Origin: a virus
Length of the DNA stretch: 29,466 nt
Reading direction: 5' to 3' (one strand)
IMG/VR virus record: IMGVR_UViG_3300006903_000022
Span: 1-29,466 of that record
Shown piece after piece: positions 6,378 through 13,680 of this stretch. A program made the position numbers and the translations under genes. The notes under the pieces are model-generated. The model was not told the origin of the DNA, made no database searches, and saw only the letters and a list, made by a program, of their open reading frames with translations. Positions within the stretch are counted from its first letter, which is position 1, and each line of letters starts with the position of its first letter.

Positions 6378-7850
6378 TCAATTCCCTCCCTGTCCTGGTT
6401 GACCTTGCGCCGGCGCGGCCTTCGGTTGGATGGCCGGCTCGGCTCCCGCTGGCGATGCACCAGTGCGCTGCGCGCCTGGGCTCCCCTTGTCCGCCGGGAC
6501 TGGGCTAGGCGGCGTCGGCGTCGGCGTCGGCGGCATAATGTCGTTCGGGTTGCCTGGCTCCTTCGGCACGAGGTAGATGTTCCGCTCGTCGTCCACCTCG
6601 ACCAACTGCGTCGGGTCGCCCCCGATCGGGGTCAGCGCCGCTGCTGCCTGCGCAGTCTTGAGATTCGCCTCAGCCTGCTCCAGCGCGGTCAGCTCGAACA
6701 ACTCCGGCCACACCACCTCGTACTCACCGTCGCCTGCTGGCTGCGGCAGACCGTTGTTGTCGATCATCCTGTCGATGAAGGCCCGCACCAGCTGCGGCTC
6801 CGCGAAGTGCTCCTGACGCTCGTTGATGGCGCCGAAGTACGTCGCCTCGTCGGTGCTCGACGCCAGCTCCCCGGACTCGTTCCCGAAGAGGATGCGGCGC
6901 GGGATGCCGGAGCCAACCGCGATGAGCGCGAAGTAGAACTCGGCGATGTCCTTCACCGGGCTGACGGTGTTCTGCAGCCACGACATCTCGACGCCCTGAC
7001 CGATGAACTGCCGACGCAGGTCGTGGATCATCTCGGCCTGGGCCTCCTTAAGGCCGGCCAGCTGCTCCGGCGTGGTCGTCGCCAGCGGGTCGATCTTGCC
7101 CTGCAGGATCCGCACGACCGCCTGCCAGTAACTCTCGCCGGTGGACGCGGAGATTTTGTCCAGGTCGAAGATACGGTTCAGTGACCGCTCCAGACGAGGC
7201 CGCCCGTAAACGCGATCGTCCGCGTCCTCCGCGACGTGAAGCACGTGCGAGGCGTCGACCAGCAACCCAGGCGCGGTGAAGCCGACCTGGTCCGTCGGCG
7301 TCAGTGAGTACTGTGCTGGCAGGCCGAACCGCTCACTGCTTGCATCGTCCACCAGCGCGACGATCTGCGCGTGCTTCTCGTCGTAGGCGCGCACGTAGAG
7401 AATGTCGTCGGGCCCCGAGAGGCGCCGCATCGGCTGCTTCATCGCGTTGTTGTCCGTGCCGCGCGTCCCGATGAGCAGGACGCCGTACCGCCCGATGCCG
7501 CTGCGGCGATCGACGACCTCGAACTCCGACCACAAGTTGATCCTGTCGGCCAGCTTCGTGAACGCCTTGGTGAACGTCGTGTCCTTCGCCTTGTCCAGCT
7601 CCACGATGTCCGGCGGTGTGCGCCAGGTTGTCTTGGGCTTCGCGTCGACGATCCGGCCCGCGATCTCGTTGCGGATGTAGTAGCTCTCGAAGTCGGCGAA
7701 CTTGGGCAGCCTGACGTAGCCCGCCGTCGCGTACGTGTCGCGCTTGCCACCATACTGGATCCCAGCGCGGGCAAGCATGCGCATGCGGCCCAGGAACGAC
7801 GCCGCCTGCTCAAGCTGGTGCGCGATCGTGGTTTTCTTTTTAGCGGCCAT
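6378..7850 (-). CDS. Portal protein (DUF1073 / anti-CBASS-portal superfamily type)
   Basis: 490 aa, the usual portal size. Features: LPKFADFESYYIRNEIAGRI near residues 48-67, RYGVLLIG at 121-128, VLHVAEDADDRVYGRPRLE around 203-221, and GIPRRILFGNESGELASS at 315-332 with the following Asp/Tyr and Gln. The last set is the hallmark of DUF1073 (PF06381) portals. The dodecameric portal forms the DNA channel at one capsid vertex and docks the terminase. The C-terminus is a low-complexity Pro/Thr/Ala tail (PPTPTPTPPSP) beyond about residue 440. The start overlaps the preceding gene by 11 nt, with no clear ribosome site. It is about 6 kb downstream of terL because accessory genes intervene. Confidence 0.92.
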   Translation of the reverse strand: MAAKKKTTIAHQLEQAASFLGRMRMLARAGIQYGGKRDTYATAGYVRLPKFADFESYYIRNEIAGRIVDAKPKTTWRTPPDIVELDKAKDTTFTKAFTKLADRINLWSEFEVVDRRSGIGRYGVLLIGTRGTDNNAMKQPMRRLSGPDDILYVRAYDEKHAQIVALVDDASSERFGLPAQYSLTPTDQVGFTAPGLLVDASHVLHVAEDADDRVYGRPRLERSLNRIFDLDKISASTGESYWQAVVRILQGKIDPLATTTPEQLAGLKEAQAEMIHDLRRQFIGQGVEMSWLQNTVSPVKDIAEFYFALIAVGSGIPRRILFGNESGELASSTDEATYFGAINERQEHFAEPQLVRAFIDRMIDNNGLPQPAGDGEYEVVWPELFELTALEQAEANLKTAQAAAALTPIGGDPTQLVEVDDERNIYLVPKEPGNPNDIMPPTPTPTPPSPVPADKGSPGAQRTGASPAGAEPAIQPKAAPAQGQPGQGGN

Positions 7851-8085
7851 GGACGCTCAGCGCTGGAAGAGTGACGTGCGCCACCGAGACCCAGTTGCGG
7901 AAGAGCCCCTGGCCCCTGGCGCAGAAGAACGGTTCGCCCTCGAGCGGGCTGTACCAGTGATCACGCTGGCACGTCTCGCAGCTGTTGTAGTGCTCCGCCC
8001 ACGAGCGATAGACGGATCCAACGTCGACGTGGTACCGCGCGTTGACCGACCGCGGAGCGCTTTGCAGCAGCGGCGCGTGGGTCAT
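7840..8085 (-). CDS. Hypothetical protein with CxxC...C motif
   Basis: 81 aa from ATG at 8085, coupled as ATGA to the coiled-coil membrane protein gene and overlapping the portal start by 11 nt. The centre reads SCETCQRDHWYSPLEGEPFF followed by CARGQGLFRNWV: C-x2-C, a His, then a later C, which could bind zinc. No membrane segment. Function unknown. Confidence 0.55.
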   Translation of the reverse strand: MTHAPLLQSAPRSVNARYHVDVGSVYRSWAEHYNSCETCQRDHWYSPLEGEPFFCARGQGLFRNWVSVAHVTLPALSVHGR

Positions 8086-8684
8086 CTATGCGGCGTCGCG
8101 TACCCAGCCACGTACGCCACGGCGACCCAGGGCGCCATGCTCACGAGCTGATGCCCTAGCCCCGGGTTGAGCCGCTTCCTGGCCTCGTCCAGCTGCGAGA
8201 TCAGGTCGACGTTGCTCCGCTGGAAGTCGAGCAGCCTGGCGTGCAGCTGCTTGATCGTCGAGCTGTCGCTCTGGATGACCGAGTCCGCGGCCGCGAGCGC
8301 TTGCTGCAGCGAGAGCACCTGTCGCCCGTGCGCTGCCTCGAGCGAGTCCACGGCTGCCTTGAGCACCGCGTTCGTGTCGACGAGCGAGTGCAGCTGATCG
8401 TGGAAGGCCTCTCTGCCACGATCGGCCGCGATCGCCGCGCTCTTGAACACCTGTTCGCGCTGCCTGAGCCTCGTGGTCGAGTCCTGCCACGCCTTGACGA
8501 TGGAGTCTGCCTGCGCAACACGGACCGAGTCGTCGTGCCGGTGCTGCGCGATGGTGCGCGCCAGCTCAGCCTGCGCGACGGCCGCAACTTCCTTCTGGTG
8601 AACGTACAAGTTGAACACGCCGATGCCCGCCGCGACGGCGAGGATGATGCCAGGTAGACCGTTGAGGAACTTGAGCAGCTTCAT
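8082..8684 (-). CDS. Membrane-anchored periplasmic coiled-coil protein (i-spanin-like)
   Basis: 200 aa. Residues 10-27 (LPGIILAVAAGIGVFNLYV) form an N-terminal membrane anchor. Residues about 30-170 are a long charged helix rich in Ala, Gln, Asp and Ser, with heptad character. The last 25 residues are hydrophobic (SMAPWVAVAYVAGY). This N-anchor plus coiled-coil layout is that of Rz-type inner-membrane spanins, although the second hydrophobic end and the greater length are not typical. No embedded Rz1 lipoprotein frame was found. ATG at 8684 has GAGAGG upstream after a 52-nt gap with a possible promoter. A lysis role is plausible but unproven. Confidence 0.7.
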   Translation of the reverse strand: MKLLKFLNGLPGIILAVAAGIGVFNLYVHQKEVAAVAQAELARTIAQHRHDDSVRVAQADSIVKAWQDSTTRLRQREQVFKSAAIAADRGREAFHDQLHSLVDTNAVLKAAVDSLEAAHGRQVLSLQQALAAADSVIQSDSSTIKQLHARLLDFQRSNVDLISQLDEARKRLNPGLGHQLVSMAPWVAVAYVAGYATPHR

Positions 8685-8736
8685 TTGGGAAGGCCTCTCT
8701 TGGACCAGAACAATCTACTCTGGTGACGGCGAGAGT
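8685..8736 (-). promoter_or_regulatory. Intergenic gap with inverted repeat, possible promoter/operator
   Basis: One of the few true gaps. It contains a perfect 6-bp inverted repeat, ACCAGA (8704-8709) and TCTGGT (8719-8724), with a 9-bp spacer. On the minus strand the spacer holds TAGATT, a possible -10-like box. TCTGGT resembles the ACTGGT that follows the -10 of the two stronger promoters in this window. It could be an operator overlapping a promoter for the coiled-coil gene. The evidence is pattern only. Confidence 0.3.
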
Positions 8737-9027
8737 CTAGCTATCGTCCTCGGCCTGAATCTCGGCAAGCCCCGTGAGGAAGCGTTCGGCCCGAGATGCC
8801 CGTCGTTGCTGGGTTGGCGTCGGCCGCCTGGGCCGCTTCCTAGCAGCGGCGAGCGCGACCATGCGCTGGTCTATGGCGTCCACGCCAGGCACTTCCGCCT
8901 CTGGCGCGTCCAGCACAACCGGGTCGCGCCGCAGCAGCTCCTCGACGGCCCACCTGAGCGCCTTTGTTGGGTGTGGCTGATCCTGGGCCGCGTCGAGCAG
9001 CGCGACCCACAGCGCTCGCCTACTCAT
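8737..9027 (-). CDS. Hypothetical basic protein, 96 aa
   Basis: ATG at 9027 overlaps the DUF6527 stop by 8 nt. The N-terminal helix reads SRRALWVALLDAAQDQ, followed by HPTKALRWAVEELLRRDPVV. The C-terminal half is Arg-rich (AAARKRPRRPTPTQQRRASR) and ends acidic (AEIQAEDDS). It has no cysteine and no membrane segment. The basic tract could contact nucleic acid. No family recognised. Confidence 0.55.
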   Translation of the reverse strand: MSRRALWVALLDAAQDQPHPTKALRWAVEELLRRDPVVLDAPEAEVPGVDAIDQRMVALAAARKRPRRPTPTQQRRASRAERFLTGLAEIQAEDDS

Positions 9028-9436
9028 GCCAGCAACTCGTTGGAACTGGATCGAGCGATACAGTCGAATCCGCGCATAGTTCGATCTTCCCTTGCTTCAG
9101 GAACATGTGGAATACGTATGGTCGATGGGCCTTCGCCAAAAACGACGGTGTCAACGTTGGCGCCGAGACGTTTCCGTCCCAGCCCCAAACGTTCGCCTTG
9201 TCCTCCGCGATCTCCTGCGGCGTTGCGTCGAGACGATGACCAAAGCTTCCAAGCCTGAACGCCTGGCGCTCGTAGTGGTGGACCATGCGCGGGTGCACCT
9301 CGCATACGTGCTGACACGGTTGACCAGGTGGATCACCCGGGCACGGCGACAGGATCAGGTACCACACCGCCCCATCCTCGCCACGCTTCTCTTCGCGTGC
9401 CACGCCGATGTGCAGCAGCTGGACCGTGAAGCTCAC
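9020..9436 (-). CDS. DUF6527-like protein
   Basis: 138 aa from GTG at 9436, set by the GTGA overlap with the zinc-ribbon gene; the frame is open further upstream but that part is a shadow. The signature VWGWDGNVSAPTLTPSF at about 83-99, followed by a HMFLKQGKIELCADST-type end, matches DUF6527. That small family is frequent in phages and often mislabelled. Three His-containing clusters (HVCEVHPRMVHHYE, FGHRLD, YVFHMF) and cysteines suggest a metal site. The molecular function of the family is not established as far as I know. The start with the strand SFTVQLLHIGV fits a compact beta fold. Confidence 0.68.
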   Translation of the reverse strand: MSFTVQLLHIGVAREEKRGEDGAVWYLILSPCPGDPPGQPCQHVCEVHPRMVHHYERQAFRLGSFGHRLDATPQEIAEDKANVWGWDGNVSAPTLTPSFLAKAHRPYVFHMFLKQGKIELCADSTVSLDPVPTSCWHE

Positions 9437-9720
9437 CGCGGGTACACGCGCTCGTGCTCGGTCTCGTCCCCGCACGTCTCGCACCACGCCTTCGTGAGCC
9501 CGCCGGCGTGTTGCTTCGGCGCCGTGTGCCGCGCCTTGCACGTCGTGCACTCCCACTCCACCTCGGCGAAGCCGTCGACCTGCGATCGGATCTGTCCCAT
9601 GCCGTTGTCCCTCCGGTAGCGTTCCAGCTCGGCCAGCTTCTCGACCCGCTTGTCCTCTACCTCGCCGCGGTTCTGGCCAACGAGGATGCCGTCCTTCGTG
9701 ACCCGCCGCGTGCCCTTCAA
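9433..9720 (-). CDS. Zinc-ribbon hypothetical protein (TTG start)
   Basis: 95 aa. The start codon is TTG at 9720, overlapping the upstream TGA as TTGA, with GAGGG three bases before it; an internal ATG (MGQIRSQ) is the alternative. The C-terminal half has ECTTCKARHTAPKQ and WCETCGDETEHERV: two CxxC knuckles about 22 residues apart, a classical zinc ribbon. The N-terminal half is charged helix (VEDKRVEKLAELERYRRDN). It could be a nucleic-acid-binding or adaptor protein. It is coupled to the DUF6527 gene. Confidence 0.6.
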   Translation of the reverse strand: MKGTRRVTKDGILVGQNRGEVEDKRVEKLAELERYRRDNGMGQIRSQVDGFAEVEWECTTCKARHTAPKQHAGGLTKAWCETCGDETEHERVYPR

Positions 9721-10040
9721 GGACCCTCTTCAACTGGATGGACCTCGTACCACCCATGCTCGGGATCGAAGCGCGAGATGCCGCGCACCGTCACGATCTC
9801 GCCGATCCTCGGTCGCCGACATGGCAGCTTGGGGATGCACTCGGCCACGATGAAGCTCGTGTCGCCCATCGTGAGGCTTCGCAGTCTGATGTGTAGGTCG
9901 CCATCGTCCTCGAGCCGCATGTAGTCGACCGCGCCCAGCACCTGCACGTGCGTGTGCTTGTTGTTCCCGTGCGCCATCGTGGTGACCGAGACTGGCCAAT
10001 AGTACCGCGTCAGCAGCCAGAATAACAGGACGAGCCTCAT
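9717..10040 (-). CDS. Exported OB-fold-like protein (HGWYEVHPV family)
   Basis: 107 aa with a hydrophobic N-terminus (MRLVLLFWLLTRYYW) that may be a signal peptide or anchor. The core has DDGDLHIRLRS, then GEIVTVRGISRFDPEHGWYE followed by VHPVEE. The paired DGDxHIxL and HGWxExHPV motifs occur in a family of small bacterial and phage beta-barrel proteins of OB-fold type whose role is not well defined. Coupled as ATGA to dCMP deaminase upstream and as TTGA to the zinc-ribbon gene downstream. Whether it is secreted depends on the N-terminus, which is short for a signal peptide. Confidence 0.6.
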   Translation of the reverse strand: MRLVLLFWLLTRYYWPVSVTTMAHGNNKHTHVQVLGAVDYMRLEDDGDLHIRLRSLTMGDTSFIVAECIPKLPCRRPRIGEIVTVRGISRFDPEHGWYEVHPVEEGP

Positions 10041-10531
10041 ACCGCCTTCTGCTTCGGCGCTTCACCGGCCACGAACCGACACGCGACGCCGGCCTCAACG
10101 AACAGCTGCTTCACATCTCTGAAGTCGTCCGCGAAGGTCGGATCGTTCCAGTCGGGCTCGACAGCGACCACCTCGACGATGCCGGCCTGCACGATGGCCC
10201 GGGCGCAGTCCATGCACGGGTACCACATCAGGTAGATTCGACACCCCTCGGTCGAGACCCCAGACCGCGCCGCGTTGTAGATCGCGTTGCGCTCCGAGTG
10301 CTCCGTCCACCTGTACTTAGCGGGCCGCTGGTGTCTGGCTTCGACGTCGTCAGCGACGCCGCGCGGGAAGCCGTTGTACCCCGTCGCGCGAATCTCGCGG
10401 TTCGGGCCCACGATCACGCAGCCGACCTTCCGGCTGCGGTCCTTGCTCCACGAAGCGACCTCGCGGGCCAACCCCATGAAGCGGTCGTCCCAGTGCTTCG
10501 AGAACGTTGCTGGTTCTGCGAGTACCGTCAT
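10037..10531 (-). CDS. Deoxycytidylate deaminase
   Basis: 164 aa from ATG at 10531, chosen because GGAGG stands 5 nt upstream; the longer open frame is not supported. Zinc and catalytic motifs are complete: TEHSERNAIYNAA with H78 and E80, and PCMDCARAIV with C106 and C109. GCVIVGPNREIRATGYNGFP is the typical substrate-side strand of dCMP/ComE-type deaminases. It converts dCMP to dUMP, the substrate of the ThyX encoded at 15653-16363, so the two form a dTMP supply route. No allosteric-site insertion is obvious. It follows the JAMM gene after a 49-nt gap. Confidence 0.93.
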   Translation of the reverse strand: MTVLAEPATFSKHWDDRFMGLAREVASWSKDRSRKVGCVIVGPNREIRATGYNGFPRGVADDVEARHQRPAKYRWTEHSERNAIYNAARSGVSTEGCRIYLMWYPCMDCARAIVQAGIVEVVAVEPDWNDPTFADDFRDVKQLFVEAGVACRFVAGEAPKQKAV

Positions 10532-10580
10532 TTGAGCCTCCAGTGTCGATAGGCGGTCGAGGAGGGAAGCGAAGCCAAGA

Positions 10581-11138
10581 TTATTGGTGGGTGGATCCAG
10601 CAGGCGCATTGGATCCAGAATCCGGTCGAACATGGGTGCATTCCAACGCGAGGGAACCTGAGTCGCCTTCGGGATCGAACGTGCAGATCGGCGCGCGCTC
10701 CGGCACCGTCCCGCGCGCGAGGACAGCGATCTTGTTCTGACCACACACGATGATGCTGATGCCCAGCTTGCTGTTCACGAACGCCTCAAGGTCACGCCAC
10801 GACTCACCGCACACGCCGCTCGGGTGGCTGTGCGCGTAGCCGATCAGAGAGTCCACCCCCGAGACGTCGACGCAGTAGATCGGTGGTGCGATACTGTCCC
10901 GCGCTGCCTGCGACGGCTTGATCTCCGCGAGGACCACGAACTTCAACTGTAGCACGCCGTCGACGTCGTGGCCATAGGCGCACGTCAAGAACTCCGTCTT
11001 GAACTCCCGGTACATCAGCGACCAGCTCTTGAGCGCCGCCGACCCGATGCGGATCTGTTGCGGCCCCTGCCGTCGCGGCTCCTGGATGGACAGCGCCAGG
11101 CCCATCAGTCCCATGATAACGAAGGCGGCGCGCACCAT
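10581..11138 (-). CDS. Exported JAMM/MPN-domain metallopeptidase
   Basis: 185 aa. The start ATG at 11138 shares one base with the upstream TGA (TGATG). N-terminus: MVRAAFVIMGLMGLALSIQE, a plausible signal peptide. The JAMM motif is intact: E49 in KTEFLTCAYG, H103 and H105 in YAHSHPSGVCGESWRDLEAF with exactly seven residues to S113, then D116. That is the zinc isopeptidase/peptidase signature of JAB/MPN proteins. Phage JAB domains usually sit in cytoplasmic or tail-tip proteins; a stand-alone form with a signal peptide next to other exported proteins is odd. The substrate could be an envelope or conjugated protein. The C-terminal 40 residues are Gly/Ser-rich and probably disordered. Confidence 0.82.
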   Translation of the reverse strand: MVRAAFVIMGLMGLALSIQEPRRQGPQQIRIGSAALKSWSLMYREFKTEFLTCAYGHDVDGVLQLKFVVLAEIKPSQAARDSIAPPIYCVDVSGVDSLIGYAHSHPSGVCGESWRDLEAFVNSKLGISIIVCGQNKIAVLARGTVPERAPICTFDPEGDSGSLALECTHVRPDSGSNAPAGSTHQ

Positions 11139-11770
11139 CAGCAGCTCTTCCCGCCGAACACTGCCCGCAGCAGATACCGCGCCCAGTGCCACCGCAGCCG
11201 CGACCGCACTTCCCTGTTCAGGATAGAGTCGTCCGCGACGCCGGGACGCCCGTCGCGGAGCGCCAGCAAAGCGACGCCGAAGCGATCCGCGAACACCTCT
11301 GGGTCGCCCCGCGCCCACGTCGGCAGCGTGTCGCCGGCCTCGCGCACCAGACCATGCGGCCAGAGGCAGACCTGGAAGCGGTGACCAAACTCATGCGCGA
11401 TCACGCCGTTCGGCACCATCAGCTCGACCGGGTGGCAGAGCCGCGCTGGAGGGCACCACTTCCGCATGCGACGATAGGCGCCTGTGTCTGGGTGAAGGTA
11501 GATCGTGTTCTCGCCATCGTTGTACCACCCGACTTGCACGAAGGGTTGCCCGCCATACATGAACACCTGCTTGCCGAATGGGAGCGTGTCCACCGCCACC
11601 TCGCCCGCGATCGCCCGCAGCGTGTCGATCCACCCGGTCCCGATCTTCGGCAGGTTGGCCACCACCAACTCCGGTCCTGGCCGCGACTGTTTGCAGCCGA
11701 TGACGCCGAGCCCGTACAGGATACAAAGGACGCCAAGGCCGCGCAGGACCCACTTCGCTCGCGTCGTCAT
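11138..11770 (-). CDS. Zinc-metallopeptidase-like lipoprotein (HEFGH)
   Basis: 210 aa from ATG at 11770 (ATGA with the upstream stop). N-terminus: WVLRGLGVLCILYGLGVIGC with lipobox GVIGC and lipid Cys26. HEFGH at 126-130 is the zincin helix with catalytic Glu127, and PEVFADRFG at 157-165 supplies a third ligand (E158) and an Asp, as in the HExxH...E..AD arrangement of IrrE/ImmA-like and related proteins. Four or more extra cysteines (KWCPPARLC, VCLW, KSC) suggest disulphides. It is expected to be membrane-tethered outside the cytoplasm and to cleave peptides. It directly precedes the JAMM gene, so two peptidases are co-translated. Confidence 0.83.
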   Translation of the reverse strand: MTTRAKWVLRGLGVLCILYGLGVIGCKQSRPGPELVVANLPKIGTGWIDTLRAIAGEVAVDTLPFGKQVFMYGGQPFVQVGWYNDGENTIYLHPDTGAYRRMRKWCPPARLCHPVELMVPNGVIAHEFGHRFQVCLWPHGLVREAGDTLPTWARGDPEVFADRFGVALLALRDGRPGVADDSILNREVRSRLRWHWARYLLRAVFGGKSC

Positions 11771-11943
11771 GGCACGGAGTCCGACGGCGCTGAGTCTGAG
11801 ACGCACCTGATGCCGCCCTTGACGTAGACGACATGCGAGCCGGCTGGGCAGAGACCCTTCTGCCCCTGCGGGAGATAGAACGGCTGCTGGCACGCGACCC
11901 ACGCGACCAGCGCGACGCCAACGACGATCACCCAGCGGATCAC
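11767..11943 (-). CDS. Small lipoprotein, 58 aa
   Basis: GTG at 11943 overlaps the upstream TGA as GTGA, and the stop overlaps the next ATG as ATGA. N-terminus: VIRWVIVVGVALVAWVAC with a WVAC lipobox. The mature part is short (about 40 residues) with two further cysteines: GLCPAGSHVVYVKGGIRC, probably one disulphide, then an acidic Ser/Pro tail (SDSAPSDSVP). Its size and o-spanin-like lipoprotein layout are worth noting near a transglycosylase, but no Pro-rich o-spanin pattern is clear. Function unknown. Confidence 0.62.
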   Translation of the reverse strand: MIRWVIVVGVALVAWVACQQPFYLPQGQKGLCPAGSHVVYVKGGIRCVSDSAPSDSVP

Positions 11944-12527
11944 TTGCCCACCGCCTTCCTGATCGCGGCGACCCGCGCCGAGTCGGCGAGCGGCAGAACG
12001 TCGAAGTCGGACTGGAACGCGTCGACGATGTCGTAGTTGCAGTACGAGCCGTTGATGGCCTGGCGCTGCTTGCACTCCTGCAGCCGCTGCACTGGAATCT
12101 TGTGCCACAGGTAGACGCCGCGCTGGCCCTTGTACAGCCCGAACGTGCCGTAGGCGGGCGTGAAGGCGTAGACGATGCGGTCGGTCGAGTCGTTCGCCAG
12201 CTTCAACTGGAACGTTACCGTCCCGTCGCAGCCGTGGCGTAGGATCATGATCAGCCCGCACGGGTCGTCGTACGCCCAGTACTCCTCCATCTCGACGATG
12301 CCGCCGACGAGCGTGCCGTCCGCCTTCTGCGCGTTGAGCGTCGCCGGCCCTGCCCACGCGATCGAGTCCGGCTCCTGCGGCTCCATCGGCACGAGCTTCG
12401 CGGTCGGGCTCTGGATGCACCCGGTGAGGAACACGGACGTGATGAGCGCCACCCAGAAGGCTCCAACTGCGAGCCAGCCCCAGTGGCGCTCCGTGAACAC
12501 CTCGAACTTGATCAATCCCTCACGCAT
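11940..12527 (-). CDS. Putative lipoprotein, 195 aa
   Basis: ATG at 12527 with GGAGAAGG about 6 nt upstream. A polar start (MREGLIKFEVFTERHWG) precedes the hydrophobic segment WLAVGAFWVALITSVFLTGC with lipobox LTGC, so the signal peptide is long but typical. The mature domain is mixed beta (GTVTFQLKLANDSTDRIVYA), with four cysteines. A proline-rich stretch (PTAKLVPMEPQEP) follows the lipobox. It is the first gene after a gap and leads the exported cluster of lipoprotein, HEFGH lipoprotein and JAMM. No family recognised. Confidence 0.68.
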   Translation of the reverse strand: MREGLIKFEVFTERHWGWLAVGAFWVALITSVFLTGCIQSPTAKLVPMEPQEPDSIAWAGPATLNAQKADGTLVGGIVEMEEYWAYDDPCGLIMILRHGCDGTVTFQLKLANDSTDRIVYAFTPAYGTFGLYKGQRGVYLWHKIPVQRLQECKQRQAINGSYCNYDIVDAFQSDFDVLPLADSARVAAIRKAVGK

Positions 12528-12543
12528 GTCGCTACCTTCTCCG

Positions 12544-12578
12544 ATCTATACCGTCGGCTCCAACCCTTTCACCGACGG
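12544..12578 (-). promoter_or_regulatory. Intergenic hairpin and TATAGAT box before exported cluster
   Basis: The 74-nt gap between the transglycosylase stop and the 12527 ATG holds a perfect 7-bp inverted repeat, CCGTCGG (12551-12557) and CCGACGG (12572-12578), with a 14-bp loop. Immediately downstream on the minus strand is TATAGAT (12544-12550), a good -10-like box. The hairpin could end upstream transcription or be an operator, but no T-tract follows it. Pattern-based only. Confidence 0.35.
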
Positions 12579-12601
12579 CCAAGGCGGCGCCGAACGTCCG
12601 G

Positions 12602-13222
12602 CTATTGCAAGGGTCCCGCCGATGCCACGTCCCGACGCCAGCTTGTGCCGAGCGCCATCTGATCCCGAGCTGGACTCAGATCCGTCCTGTACAGCCGCTG
12701 CATCACCGCCAGCACGTACGCGTCGCCTGCCTTGATCTTCCTGGCGCAGCGCTCGTAGCTGTCGTTCTTGGTGCACCACGCGCCCGCGTACATCCGCAGG
12801 GCGTCGTTCCAGTTCCCACGCTGCTCGAAATACTCGACCGCGATGTGCGCGCCGACGCAGGCGTTGCGTCTCCGCGCCACCAGCGAGTCGAGCCCGCACT
12901 CGATCGGGAACGAATCGCGCCACATGCGAGGCAGGACCTGCATCAGACCGAGCGCGCCCGAGACTGGGTGCCGCGCCGTCGAGTCGCCTGACCAGTTCTC
13001 CACGTGACTGACCGCGATCGCGAGCGCCGTCGGCATCCCTGCTTCTCTGGCCGCCTGCGCGACGATCGAGTCGCGCTCCTGCGACGGGCCCGCGAACAGC
13101 GTGACGGCTGATTGTGTGGTATCGACTGGCCCGACGATCTTCGCCGAGACCGCGCCTGCGAGGAAGATGGCGCCGGCAGCGATAGCCGCCAGCATCGTGG
13201 CCCTCCACGCGGGCCGGCTCAC
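12602..13222 (-). CDS. Exported lytic transglycosylase (SLT/goose-lysozyme-like domain)
   Basis: 206 aa from GTG at 13222 (GTGA overlap). The N-terminal segment TMLAAIAAGAIFLAGAVSA is a signal peptide or signal anchor. The catalytic region reads AIAVSHVENWSG with Glu75, then HPVSGALGLMQVLPRMW with the GLMQ strand-helix of SLT transglycosylases, and a later MYAGAWC near the substrate cleft. It cleaves peptidoglycan glycan chains between MurNAc and GlcNAc. A Sec-type start argues for action from the periplasm during lysis, like signal-arrest endolysins, rather than packaging in the tail. It is the clearest lysis candidate here. Four cysteines suggest disulphides. Confidence 0.86.
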   Translation of the reverse strand: MSRPAWRATMLAAIAAGAIFLAGAVSAKIVGPVDTTQSAVTLFAGPSQERDSIVAQAAREAGMPTALAIAVSHVENWSGDSTARHPVSGALGLMQVLPRMWRDSFPIECGLDSLVARRRNACVGAHIAVEYFEQRGNWNDALRMYAGAWCTKNDSYERCARKIKAGDAYVLAVMQRLYRTDLSPARDQMALGTSWRRDVASAGPLQ

Positions 13223-13605
13223 GCCGTCACCAGGGTGCGCGGCGACGACTTGACGACGTTGAGCTCAAGCCACTCCTCCACGAGCGACTGCATCGCTGGA
13301 CGGCAGTGATCGAACGCCTCCACGACGGCCCAGACCTCTTCCTGCGTCAGCTGGATCCCGTGGGCCATGCGGAAGAGACTCGCGACGTTGTACTCCTCGT
13401 TGCCGTGGCGCGCCAGCCAGCGGTTCATCTCACCGTACGGCCCGAACGCCATGGCGAAGAAGCAGCTGTTCCAGTCGCCCGCCTTGGAGTGCTCCAGCGC
13501 GACGTGCGCGCGCAGCACGCGCTCCCGTCCCAGCTGCTCCAGGACGCGCGCGACCAGGTGCGTGTTGATCGTCTTGCCCTCGTTGTCCCCGTATGCGATG
13601 TTCAT
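13219..13605 (-). CDS. Conserved-looking hypothetical protein, 128 aa
   Basis: The start is placed at ATG 13605, because GGAGGG lies 7 nt upstream; ATG 13611 is only one base from it and the longer frame to 13659 overlaps the promoter. The protein is helical and soluble: INTHLVARVLEQLGRERVLR, then ALEHSKAGDWNSCFFAMAFG with two adjacent Phe and one Cys, then HGIQLTQEEVWAVVEAFDHC. No known catalytic motif. It has its own promoter of the same type as terS and is coupled as GTGA to the transglycosylase, so it may head a lysis or envelope operon. Confidence 0.66.
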   Translation of the reverse strand: MNIAYGDNEGKTINTHLVARVLEQLGRERVLRAHVALEHSKAGDWNSCFFAMAFGPYGEMNRWLARHGNEEYNVASLFRMAHGIQLTQEEVWAVVEAFDHCRPAMQSLVEEWLELNVVKSSPRTLVTA

Positions 13606-13649
13606 TGCCATACCCTCCAACGGTGGAAGAGACACAACCATTAGGTACC

Positions 13650-13678
13650 AGTCTAACACCTTGTCCGAAGCAAGCTAC
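13650..13678 (-). promoter_or_regulatory. Promoter P13650 (GTAGCT-N17-TAGACT)
   Basis: On the minus strand GTAGCT (13673-13678) and TAGACT (13650-13655) are separated by 17 bp. The -10 is preceded by GTGT, giving an extended TGnTAGACT, and followed by GGTACC. The same layout occurs before terS. It lies just after the terL stop and upstream of the 13605 start, in a gap with no gene. Expression would cover the 128-aa gene, transglycosylase and exported cluster. Confidence 0.55.
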
Positions 13679-13680
13679 TG

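Noticed and set aside
8082-8684. Firm i-spanin (Rz) call with an embedded Rz1
   Set aside because: I looked for an overlapping lipoprotein frame and found none with a lipobox, so only an i-spanin-like layout is claimed.
9020-9757. A 245-aa version of the DUF6527 gene
   Set aside because: The N-terminal 107 residues are the alternate frame of the zinc-ribbon gene; the GTGA junction at 9436 fixes the start.
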